DNA of 5,899 nt from an uncultured Alphaproteobacteria bacterium (GTDB lineage: Bacteria; Pseudomonadota; Alphaproteobacteria; UBA7887), in NCBI GenBank assembly GCA_913044255.1, contig CAJWOI010000189.1:1-5899 (forward strand). Reading direction: 5' to 3'. Positions 1 to 5,564 of the stretch are shown piece after piece; the first letter of the stretch is position 1, and each line of letters begins with the position of its first letter. The notes under the pieces were generated by a model. The model had not been told where the DNA came from. It made no database searches and was given only the letters and a program-made list of their open reading frames with translations. A program made the position numbers and the translations under genes.

Positions 1-290
1 CCCGAGCCATACAGTAGATCACCCTCGGTTGAGGTGATGCTGCGCGAGACCATGAGGTCTTTTTTCCCGGCACGAATTAGCGCCCATACCATCGCCATCG
101 GTGTACGGGATAGGGTGCACCCTCCTAGAGCCACGTGATCGCGGTCGACGACTAGTGCAGCCGCTTCCTCCAGCGACATTACCTTGTCGCGCAGGCTACG
201 GTCGCGCGTTTCGGTAGCGTGGCGTAGATCCATGTAGGATTTGGTCACGACGTAGTCATCTCCCTTGAACCGCGGAAACCAAGCCGTCAC
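1..290 (-). CDS. CoA-transferase family I, subunit A (glutaconate/3-oxoacid type), partial at left edge
   Basis: The N-terminal 96 codons of a family I CoA-transferase alpha subunit are present and the rest lies beyond base 1. These enzymes move CoA between a donor acyl-CoA and a carboxylic acid, usually as two-subunit enzymes in the cytoplasm. The sequence shows the typical opening: an MSLEEAAALV helix (residues 38-47), then DHVALGGCTLSRTPMAMVW (51-69) carrying the glycine pair and R-x-P-M-A element, then SRSITSTEGDLLYGS. In this family the catalytic glutamate is on subunit B, which would be expected just downstream, outside the window. The chosen start is GTG at 290, overlapping the preceding stop as GTGA, which suggests translational coupling. 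An in-frame GTG at 248 has a better purine-rich stretch (AAGGGAGA) ahead of it and could be the true start. The subunit A family call is firm; the acid substrate is unknown. Confidence 0.8.
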   Translation of the reverse strand, partial: MTAWFPRFKGDDYVVTKSYMDLRHATETRDRSLRDKVMSLEEAAALVVDRDHVALGGCTLSRTPMAMVWALIRAGKKDLMVSRSITSTEGDLLYGS

Positions 291-1771
291 ACACCGGTTT
301 TCGCATTGAAATCATCAATCATCTCATCCCACACGGGAAGCACTTCTTGTATCTCCTTCCAGAACTGCTGGTCGGCTCGCCGGTCAAACATCTCAAGTTC
401 GATACCGCGCTGCTCGACCCAAGTAAAGTAACCGAGATTGAAGATACGGCGGCGTTCACGATAACCCGTCTCGAGATAATGATCCCCGTCGACTCCAATT
501 AGGTGTCGCGCGAAGGTCTCCGCCGCTGCGATAGCATCGAAGTCACCGCCAAAACTGTTAGAGATCGTTTTTTTTCGTTCGCTGTCATAGAGATTTGAAC
601 CGTCGGTCGCAACGGTAACTATTAGGTCTTTTTCAGTAAAATCGAAGTAACGCGCGGTCTTGATCGCGGCAAGTACGTTGGCTATGCCAGAAAGCCCAAG
701 GTGTCGAAGTTCTTCGACAATCGCGGGATCTATCCCTCTCCGGTCAACCAGATGTGTGCGCCCGACATCGGTATTGAACATCACGTTCAGGTGGTCACAA
801 CTGTCATCGGCAACACCCGCGACAGCATCCGTATTCATGACATTTTGTATTAGAGGAATGTGTTTGTCGCCGATGCCTTGGATATTATGGGAACCATACC
901 CATTGTACAGCATAGTTGGGCAATTGATCGGCTCTACTGCGATGGTCCGAGAATCATGGGCATCCTTCAGGTAGTCACCGGCAGCCAGTGTTCCACCTGA
1001 ACCAGTACCGGCAACAAAAGCGGCGAGTGTCAGCTCCGGTTCGTCGTCTTGGAGGCGCTGGAAAACTTTTTCCAGTGCCGCTCCGGTGCACCGGAAATGA
1101 GCAAGATAATTGGCGAATTCAGAAAACTGGTTGAGGATTACGTTGCTCGAATCTGTGGCGAGTTCGTCACAGGCGTCATAGATCTCTTTCACATTACTTT
1201 CTGAGCCTGGCGTTCGAACGATATCTTCGGGCCGATTAATCCAGCGACGCAGCCATTCAAAACGCTCAACGCTCATACCCTCTGGGAGAACTGCGACGCT
1301 GCGACAACCGAGGATGCGACCGATCGCAACGCCGCCCCGGCAATAGTTACCCGTCGACGGCCAAATTGCTCGGTCGCGCTCGGGATCAAACCGCCCAGTG
1401 ATGAGACGCGAAACCAGGCAAGCGTACGCCGCGAGCACCTTGTGCGAACCAATCATCGGAAATCGATCACCAAGCACCACCGCAATGGGCGCCGCGACAC
1501 CGGTGAACTCGCGTCCGAGGACGACAAAACCAGGGGTCGCCACCATGCTACCGTCTTCGCCGTTGAACCAATGGACGCGAAACAAGTTTGCTGTGGACGG
1601 ATCAGTCGAATCGTGACGGGCGACCTCCGCTACGACCTCGGCGGGAATAAGGGAGGGATCCGCCAACTCACGAAACGTCGGCAACCGGACACCTGCTGCG
1701 CGAAGATGGCGGACCGCACCATTAAAATTCTTCTCATTAACGACCTCTCTTGGCAACTCTCCCATTCTCAT
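287..1771 (-). CDS. PLP-dependent fold-type II enzyme, cysteine synthase/threonine synthase superfamily, 494 aa
   Basis: This is a cytoplasmic pyridoxal-phosphate enzyme of the beta-family (cysteine synthase, serine/threonine dehydratase, diaminopropionate lyase relatives). The Schiff-base lysine is most likely Lys111 in IGSHKVLAAY. The substrate-carboxylate loop is S139-T-G-N142 followed by a helix and CRSVAVLPEGMS, as in cysteine synthase. The PLP-phosphate loop is GTGSGGT at 255-261, followed by IAVEP at 277-281. GLSGIANVLAAIK (359-371) and VATDGSNLYDSER (387-399) are the late core motifs. At 494 residues it is well over the roughly 310-350 residues of typical cysteine synthases, with about 90 extra residues before the core and about 95 after it. 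ATG 1771 is chosen because GAGGGG, overlapping the stop of the upstream dctP gene, lies about 11 bases before it; Met3 is an alternative. It sits 15 bases after dctP and overlaps the CoA-transferase gene, so the three are probably one operon. The reaction is probably elimination or replacement on an amino acid; the substrate is unknown. Confidence 0.85.
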   Translation of the reverse strand: MRMGELPREVVNEKNFNGAVRHLRAAGVRLPTFRELADPSLIPAEVVAEVARHDSTDPSTANLFRVHWFNGEDGSMVATPGFVVLGREFTGVAAPIAVVLGDRFPMIGSHKVLAAYACLVSRLITGRFDPERDRAIWPSTGNYCRGGVAIGRILGCRSVAVLPEGMSVERFEWLRRWINRPEDIVRTPGSESNVKEIYDACDELATDSSNVILNQFSEFANYLAHFRCTGAALEKVFQRLQDDEPELTLAAFVAGTGSGGTLAAGDYLKDAHDSRTIAVEPINCPTMLYNGYGSHNIQGIGDKHIPLIQNVMNTDAVAGVADDSCDHLNVMFNTDVGRTHLVDRRGIDPAIVEELRHLGLSGIANVLAAIKTARYFDFTEKDLIVTVATDGSNLYDSERKKTISNSFGGDFDAIAAAETFARHLIGVDGDHYLETGYRERRRIFNLGYFTWVEQRGIELEMFDRRADQQFWKEIQEVLPVWDEMIDDFNAKTGV

Positions 1772-1786
1772 CGCCCGATGTGCCCC

Positions 1787-2842
1787 TCAACGTCGGCCAA
1801 TCGAGAAACGAAATGTTGGCCAATTTTCCATATCTTTTTGAAAAATTCGGCGATGCTCTAGAACGCGCTTAAACCAAACGTCCCTGGTAGCCTGTTCATC
1901 GGCCCACTCATCAGCCGCCTTGTTCGCAGCACGTATAAATTCCGAATCTAAGATCACAAACTCATTGCCCGCAGAACGCATTGCCTCAAGAGCCGCAATA
2001 TCCCTAAAGGCATAACGCGTCCAACTGTCCAGCATCATCAGCCTTCCAGCCAACCGCAGCATCTCTCGGTCTCGGTCCGAAACGCGCTCCCAAGCATCTA
2101 TATTGAAAGCACATTCCATTGTGGCACCCGGCTGATGCACACCCGGCATGATGATATATTTCGCAATTTTATGAAACCCGGATGGGAGATTGACGGATGG
2201 TGAAGACCACTCAATTGCATCGATAACCCCACGTTCCAATGCCGGATATACTTCTGCGCCCGGCAAAATCACAGTGGATGCACCAAGATTTCCCGCTATC
2301 TCCGCCCACGCACCAGCCGTGCGCATTTTTAAACCTTTCAAATCTTGAAGCGTTTCAATGCGTTTCTTCGAATGCAAGAAAATTTCCGTTGGAAACACAC
2401 CGCAGGGAATAGAAGCAATCCCAAATTTCTCCTTGCGATACTCGAACCAAAGATCCGCAGCACCCGCCTGGTATAACCAGACAATCAATTCCTCCGGGTT
2501 CAAACCACCAGCCATATTTCCAAATAACACGGTCGTTTTGTGGATACCCCAGTCGTAACCCATCCAGGTATGTCCCACCTGAACCACGTTTGACTTTACC
2601 GTATCGGAGACTTTCAGCGGGCTCCCCAGCGTGCCCCCTGGGAATACACTGATTTGTATTCGTCCGTCGGTCAGTGTATTCACCAACTTTGCGTATCCCT
2701 TCGCATCTTCCTCCAAAAATGGCCCACCGCCCCAAGCTGTTGCCATGTTCCAGATTTCGTCAGACTTAGTGGTATGGGCGGAAATCAACAGGCCCACGCC
2801 TGCTATCATCGCTATCGACGAATTAATGATATTCTTCAGCAT
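1787..2842 (-). CDS. dctP: TRAP transporter solute-binding protein, DctP/TakP-like
   Basis: This is the periplasmic binding protein of a tripartite ATP-independent (TRAP) transporter; such proteins hand carboxylates and related solutes to a DctQ/DctM permease. I start it at ATG 2842 (351 aa) rather than ATG 2872, because GGGGA lies seven bases before 2842 and the protein then opens with a normal signal peptide: Lys3, a hydrophobic stretch at about 5-21, and probable cleavage around SAHTTKSDE. The mature part shows the DctP fold: DGRIQISVFPGGTLGSP, then LKGLKMRTAG with the conserved carboxylate-binding Arg at residue 174, then EVYPALERGVIDAIEW (197-212). The segment through HKIAKYIIMPGVHQPG resembles TakP of Rhodobacter, a 2-keto-acid binder, in which this Glu-Trp region helps hold a cation. 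The ligand class is therefore probably an organic acid, but this is inference. It is the first gene of the minus-strand operon. No permease gene is in the window, so its partners lie beyond the left edge or elsewhere. Confidence 0.9.
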   Translation of the reverse strand: MLKNIINSSIAMIAGVGLLISAHTTKSDEIWNMATAWGGGPFLEEDAKGYAKLVNTLTDGRIQISVFPGGTLGSPLKVSDTVKSNVVQVGHTWMGYDWGIHKTTVLFGNMAGGLNPEELIVWLYQAGAADLWFEYRKEKFGIASIPCGVFPTEIFLHSKKRIETLQDLKGLKMRTAGAWAEIAGNLGASTVILPGAEVYPALERGVIDAIEWSSPSVNLPSGFHKIAKYIIMPGVHQPGATMECAFNIDAWERVSDRDREMLRLAGRLMMLDSWTRYAFRDIAALEAMRSAGNEFVILDSEFIRAANKAADEWADEQATRDVWFKRVLEHRRIFQKDMENWPTFRFSIGRR

Positions 2843-2892
2843 TATTTGTTCCCCAGCCACCCGTCGTAGCAATCGCCTGTGGCTTCACTTTA

Positions 2893-2921
2893 AATATACA
2901 ATCCGTACCGCCCAAGCTTGA
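2893..2921 (-). promoter_or_regulatory. Candidate sigma70-type promoter for the dctP operon
   Basis: On the minus strand TATATT (2898-2893) makes a plausible -10 box, with TCAAGC (2921-2916) 17 bases upstream as a weak -35. It would give a leader of roughly 45 bases before ATG 2842. The -35 match is poor, so either an activator is needed or the call is wrong. Confidence 0.25.
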
Positions 2922-3135
2922 GTGCCAGAGTAGCCAAAAAAGTTAAGTTAGCACCTGAAACGTAACGCGTCATAAGATACCTAAGCAACTGGCTAGTTCG
3001 AATTGTCAAGGAATACTAAAACACGTATTTGCGCACACACTCCGGTTTTTCTTAAGGCCACTTTTAACATCGGGACTTGTATAGAAAACAGGAAAGCACA
3101 ATATCTTTCTACGTAAGACCTTAAACAATAAAGGT

Positions 3136-3168
3136 AACCCTCAGGTTCCCGGAAGCAACTGCTCCGGG
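3136..3168 (+). other. Tandem hairpins in the 5' leader of the HD hydrolase gene
   Basis: Two inverted repeats adjoin. AACC (3136-3139) pairs with GGTT (3144-3147) around a CTCA loop. CCCGGA (3148-3153) pairs with TCCGGG (3163-3168); inside, one bulged A is followed by GC/GC pairs closing an AACT loop. The second stem ends two bases before the AGGAG ribosome-binding site at 3171-3175. There is no U-tract directly after it, so it is not an ordinary terminator. A role in translation control or mRNA stability is possible but unproven. Confidence 0.4.
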
Positions 3169-3183
3169 GTAGGAGAAGTTTTT

Positions 3184-3768
3184 GTGAACGATACCGTTTT
3201 GATTACCCGTGCCCTAAGATTTGCCGCAGAACGCCACTCAAGTCAAAGACGCAAAGGACAAGCCAAAGAACCATATGTGAACCATCTCGCAGAGGTCTCT
3301 GAACTAGTTGCAGACGCCACAGAAGGAAAGGACGTGAATCTCATAGCTGCGGCTCTACTTCACGATACCATAGAAGACACAGAAACTTCATCAGACGAGT
3401 TAGTAGCAACATTTAATAACGATATCGCGCAGCTTGTAGCGGACGTAACAGATGATAAAAGCCTTCCGAAGCAGGACCGAAAACATCTTCAAGTTGTAAA
3501 TTCCAGAGCGCAAAACATGCGTGTAAAACTTCTAAAACTTGCGGACAAGACATCAAACCTCCGCTCTCTTGCCAACAGCCCACCCGAAAACTGGAACACA
3601 GAACAAAAACAAGCCTACATCGATTGGGCAATCAAGGTAGCCGCCGGACTTAAAGGAGTGAATCCCTGGCTTGAGGAACGCTTTGACGAAGCTTTGAGAC
3701 GAGCCCAGCAAGCATTACAACAGACAACAAATCGGGAAACCCACGTTAGTCAAGGTGACCTCGACTAA
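3184..3768 (+). CDS. Stand-alone HD-domain hydrolase, MESH1/SpoT-type small alarmone hydrolase
   Basis: This 194-residue cytoplasmic protein is a single HD domain of the RelA/SpoT hydrolase type, and probably removes the 3'-pyrophosphate from (p)ppGpp using a manganese ion. The N-terminal AAERHSSQRRKGQAKEPYVNH contains His34. ALLHDTIEDTE supplies His60-Asp61 and the catalytic pair Glu64-Asp65, and KLADKTSNL supplies Asp121. These line up with the metal ligands and ED pair of human MESH1, and all are intact. VADVTDDKSLPKQDRK (85-100) is also typical of SpoT hydrolase domains. No synthetase, TGS or ACT domain follows: only about 30 polar residues rich in Gln and Arg trail the fold. Length is close to MESH1 (179 aa). 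The start is GTG 3184, with AGGAGA eight bases upstream. It appears monocistronic, with 154 bases before the next plus-strand gene. Hydrolysis of another nucleotide, such as NADPH as reported for MESH1, cannot be excluded. Confidence 0.85.
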   Translation: MNDTVLITRALRFAAERHSSQRRKGQAKEPYVNHLAEVSELVADATEGKDVNLIAAALLHDTIEDTETSSDELVATFNNDIAQLVADVTDDKSLPKQDRKHLQVVNSRAQNMRVKLLKLADKTSNLRSLANSPPENWNTEQKQAYIDWAIKVAAGLKGVNPWLEERFDEALRRAQQALQQTTNRETHVSQGDLD

Positions 3769-3922
3769 CAGCACCTGAAACGACGAAATCAATTCCTGCA
3801 CACATCACGACTGGATTTTCTAAAGATAAATTTCTGCGTTTCCATATGACATTTGTGTAATTTAAGGATCCCCACATCCATTGCTGTCATTGCTAAATCT
3901 CTTAAAGCGAGAGGAATAACAG
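3769..3922. other. Intergenic region between the HD hydrolase and nitroreductase genes
   Basis: These 154 bases hold the second copy of the 13-base repeat at the left end and the nitroreductase ribosome-binding site (AGGA, 3912-3915) at the right. I find no intrinsic terminator for the HD gene. TGTAAT at 3856-3861 could be a -10 box for the nitroreductase, but no matching -35 is seen. Confidence 0.3.
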
Positions 3923-4591
3923 ATGGAGCTCTATGAAGTCATGCGAACAACGTTCGCGGCCCGTGAGTACACTGGCGAACCGCTGCCCGATGAGATACTT
4001 TATGAAATTCTTGAGAACGCTCGTTTTGCACCCAGCGGCGGGAACCGACAGGGCAATCGCCTGATCGTGGTTCGTAAAAGTGAGACACGGGAAGCATTTA
4101 TCAAACTCCTGGAACCGGCTGCGAAGCGTTATCAAGCACAAGCCAAAGCAGGAGAAAGTCCATGGAATACCATTTCCCCGACTAAGGTAACTCTGAACGA
4201 TATACAAAACACGCCAGCACCGACTAGGCTAATGGAACCATATAAAACAGCCGACGTTTTGCTTGTGGTAACGGTAGACTTAAGGGTGGTCGCTTCCACT
4301 GACCAGTACCTCGACAGAATCGGAATTATTAGTGGCGCATCGATTTACCCATTTGTATGGAATATTTTAATGGCAGCACGCCAAGCCGGGTACGGGGGCA
4401 CGATCACCACCCTTGCCGCTGCCGAAGAACTCAGTATTCAAAAGCTTCTAAATATCCCTCGGGAGTTTGCGGTGTGTGCAGTGATACCGCTTGGAAAGCC
4501 GGTGAAGCAATTGACCAAACTAAGACGTCTTCCCGTCGAAAAAATAGTCACACATGAACGATTCGACGGTCTCCCGTTTACCAAACCTTAA
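3923..4591 (+). CDS. Nitroreductase-family FMN-dependent oxidoreductase, 222 aa
   Basis: This is a flavoprotein of the nitroreductase superfamily, normally a dimer that binds FMN at the interface and reduces nitro groups, quinones or related compounds with NAD(P)H. The N-terminus shows the FMN-phosphate-binding Arg14 in AAREYTGEPLP, then LENARFAPSGGNRQGNRLIV (30-49), the classic APSGGN flavin element. SGASIYPFVWNILMAARQAGYGG (137-159) is the central helix and the Gly-rich loop contacting the flavin. AVIPLGKP (186-193) and KLRRLPVEKIV (199-209) form the end of the core and the family's C-terminal Arg motif. Length is normal for the family. ATG 3923 is preceded by AGGA with seven bases of spacing. 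The gene stands alone on its strand and converges with the SDR gene 47 bases away. The physiological substrate is not evident; the superfamily also includes dehalogenases and azoline oxidases, and nothing here points to those. Confidence 0.88.
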   Translation: MELYEVMRTTFAAREYTGEPLPDEILYEILENARFAPSGGNRQGNRLIVVRKSETREAFIKLLEPAAKRYQAQAKAGESPWNTISPTKVTLNDIQNTPAPTRLMEPYKTADVLLVVTVDLRVVASTDQYLDRIGIISGASIYPFVWNILMAARQAGYGGTITTLAAAEELSIQKLLNIPREFAVCAVIPLGKPVKQLTKLRRLPVEKIVTHERFDGLPFTKP

Positions 4592-4601
4592 ATCAAGCAG
4601 G

Positions 4602-4618
4602 AAACGTTTTGTACGTTT
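4602..4618. terminator. Weak hairpin between convergent genes, possible terminator
   Basis: AAACGT (4602-4607) pairs with ACGTTT (4613-4618) around TTTGT, within the 47 bases between the nitroreductase stop (4591) and the SDR stop (4639). The stem is only six pairs, AT-rich and without a proper U-run, so intrinsic termination is doubtful. It is the only dyad of note between the two convergent genes. Confidence 0.2.
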
Positions 4619-4638
4619 ACAGCGCTACCCAACGGCGC

Positions 4639-5418
4639 CTAAAAATTTCCAGGGAAGTGACCGCCATCTAGCAAAAAACTTTGTCCGGTAATAAAACCAC
4701 TATGGCTACTGCATAGGAATGCGCACGCGTGGCCAAACTCATCTGGGTCGCCAAACCGCCCCGCTGGAATATTGGACAACATCCCAGCACGAGTGTCTTC
4801 AACACTACGGCCGGTCGCTTCGGCTGCCCCTTTCAGACCAGTCATCATGCGGTCCGTCTCAAAAATTCCCGGCTGCAAATTGTTGATGGTAACGTTATGG
4901 GCAGCTACTTCCCGTGATACGGACGCAACCAGCGCTGTCAATGCGGAACGCGACGCACTTGACATTGCAAGCCCGGGAAACGGTGTGCGAACAGCAATAG
5001 ATGTAATATTTACAATGCGCCCAAATCCTCGCTCGATCATCCCATCGACTGTCGCGCGAATAAGCTCGGTCGGAACAAGCAAATTGGCGGTCAAACCCGC
5101 ATTCCACTCGTCCAATCCCCACTCACGGAAATTACCGGGCGGCGGGCCACCATTATTATTGATTAGAATATCCGGGTCTGGGCAAGCATCTAACAGCGCC
5201 GCACGCCCCTTCGGATCATCGAGATCCGCCGCAACTGGAGTAACTGCAACACCGGTCTGTTGTGCAATTTCGTTAGCAGTCCGTGCTATTCGGTCGGCGT
5301 CTACCCCATTGACCACCAACGAAACGCCCTCTTTCGCCAACGCAAACGCACAGCCACGACCAAGACCCCTACTGGAGGCACATACTATGGCCTTTTTACC
5401 TTCCAAACCAAGTTCCAT
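4639..5418 (-). CDS. Short-chain dehydrogenase/reductase-like protein with non-canonical active site
   Basis: A 259-residue Rossmann protein of the classical SDR size that resembles FabG-type 3-oxoacyl reductases. The nucleotide-binding motif is CASSRGLGRG (13-22), the NNAG equivalent is NNNGG (87-91), and the conserved serine is Ser140 in RIVNITS. TINNLQPGIFETD (177-189) is the usual post-helix PG motif, and GQSFLLDGGHFPGNF closes the protein. Where classical SDRs carry Y-x-x-x-K, this protein reads S153-S-A-S-R157 (MSSASRSALTALV), so both catalytic Tyr and Lys are replaced. A described BKR-like SDR subgroup lacks these residues, so this is probably a real subfamily and not a damaged gene. 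Catalysis may be altered or absent. ATG 5418 is the first start after an in-frame TAA; its Shine-Dalgarno is weak (only GGA about 12 bases before). It is divergent from a phytanoyl-CoA dioxygenase-type gene across 146 bases, hinting at shared control. Confidence 0.87.
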   Translation of the reverse strand: MELGLEGKKAIVCASSRGLGRGCAFALAKEGVSLVVNGVDADRIARTANEIAQQTGVAVTPVAADLDDPKGRAALLDACPDPDILINNNGGPPPGNFREWGLDEWNAGLTANLLVPTELIRATVDGMIERGFGRIVNITSIAVRTPFPGLAMSSASRSALTALVASVSREVAAHNVTINNLQPGIFETDRMMTGLKGAAEATGRSVEDTRAGMLSNIPAGRFGDPDEFGHACAFLCSSHSGFITGQSFLLDGGHFPGNF

Positions 5419-5564
5419 GAGATTTTCAGTCCATTATTCATTAAAGTCGATGGTCAGGTTAACGATTGCCCTGACGGATTGAAACAGGATCCTCAGCGAT
5501 TTCTTGACCTTTGATAAATTTGTCAACAAGGTATTGCGAAGAACGATTTGCTCCTAGGAATACA
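5419..5564. promoter_or_regulatory. Divergent promoter region between the SDR and PhyH-type genes
   Basis: The 146 bases separate two divergent starts. A dyad GTCAGG (5453-5458) / CCTGAC (5470-5475) lies with an 11-base spacer near the SDR side. A second, smaller dyad TTGAC (5504-5508) / GTCAA (5522-5526) surrounds an AT-rich centre. On the minus strand 5526-5521 reads TTGACA, a perfect -35 box, but the base run 17 further on (GAAATC) is a poor -10. No firm promoter can be set for either gene. Confidence 0.35.
5453..5475. promoter_or_regulatory. Operator-like inverted repeat GTCAGG-N11-CCTGAC
   Basis: Perfect six-base arms are separated by 11 bases, giving half-site centres 17 bases apart, compatible with a dimeric helix-turn-helix regulator. 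The site lies between divergent genes, 35 bases from the SDR start. The spacer contains part of a GTTAAC palindrome. The regulator is unknown and none is encoded in the window. Confidence 0.35.

Larger units (their letters stand above)
2843..3183. promoter_or_regulatory. Divergent intergenic region between dctP and the HD hydrolase gene
   Basis: These 341 bases hold no credible gene and must contain promoters for both divergent transcription units. For dctP (minus), the best -10 is TATATT at 2898-2893, with a poor -35 (TCAAGC, 2921-2916) at 17 bases; the palindrome CAAGCTTG covers 2913-2920. For the HD gene (plus), TTGTCA at 3003-3008 is followed after 17 bases by TATTTG, and TTGTAT at 3077-3082 after 17 bases by AATATC; neither -10 is convincing. 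The 3' part carries two small hairpins, listed separately. No operator can be assigned to a known regulator. Confidence 0.35.
2950..3782 (+). repeat. 13-base direct repeat pair flanking the HD hydrolase gene
   Basis: AGCACCTGAAACG occurs exactly at 2950-2962 and again at 3770-3782, one copy in the intergenic region before the HD gene and the other two bases after its stop codon. The match does not extend in either direction. One such 13-base coincidence in a window of this size is not improbable, so biological meaning is uncertain. Confidence 0.3.

Noticed and set aside
1442..1861. Plus-strand ORF of 139 codons opposite the PLP and dctP genes
   Set aside because: It is antisense to two genes with strong family motifs, crosses their boundary, has no recognisable domain and has no good ribosome-binding site.
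2355..2735. Minus-strand ORF of 126 codons inside dctP in another frame
   Set aside because: It lies entirely within dctP, which has a signal peptide and conserved TRAP motifs; no evidence of a nested gene.
2843..2872. Upstream ATG at 2872 as the dctP start, adding ten residues
   Set aside because: It would put an Arg-rich stretch before the signal peptide and has no clear ribosome-binding site, while ATG 2842 has GGGGA at proper spacing.
2911..2927. Sigma54-like promoter (TGGCAC on the minus strand at 2927-2922) for the TRAP operon
   Set aside because: The -24 half matches, but the downstream half reads TTGG and not TTGC and is one base too far, which sigma54 promoters rarely tolerate.
3148..3168. 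GC-rich hairpin before the HD gene as a Rho-independent terminator
   Set aside because: No U-tract follows on either strand; on the plus strand it runs into a ribosome-binding site.
2950..3782. Insertion-sequence or transposon boundary at the 13-base repeats
   Set aside because: No transposase, integrase or terminal inverted repeats are present, and the repeat could be chance.
4772..5482. Plus-strand ORF of 236 codons opposite the SDR gene
   Set aside because: Long but low-complexity (Ser, Ala, Pro, Arg-rich), as expected of the reverse of a codon-biased gene; the minus-strand frame has clear SDR motifs.
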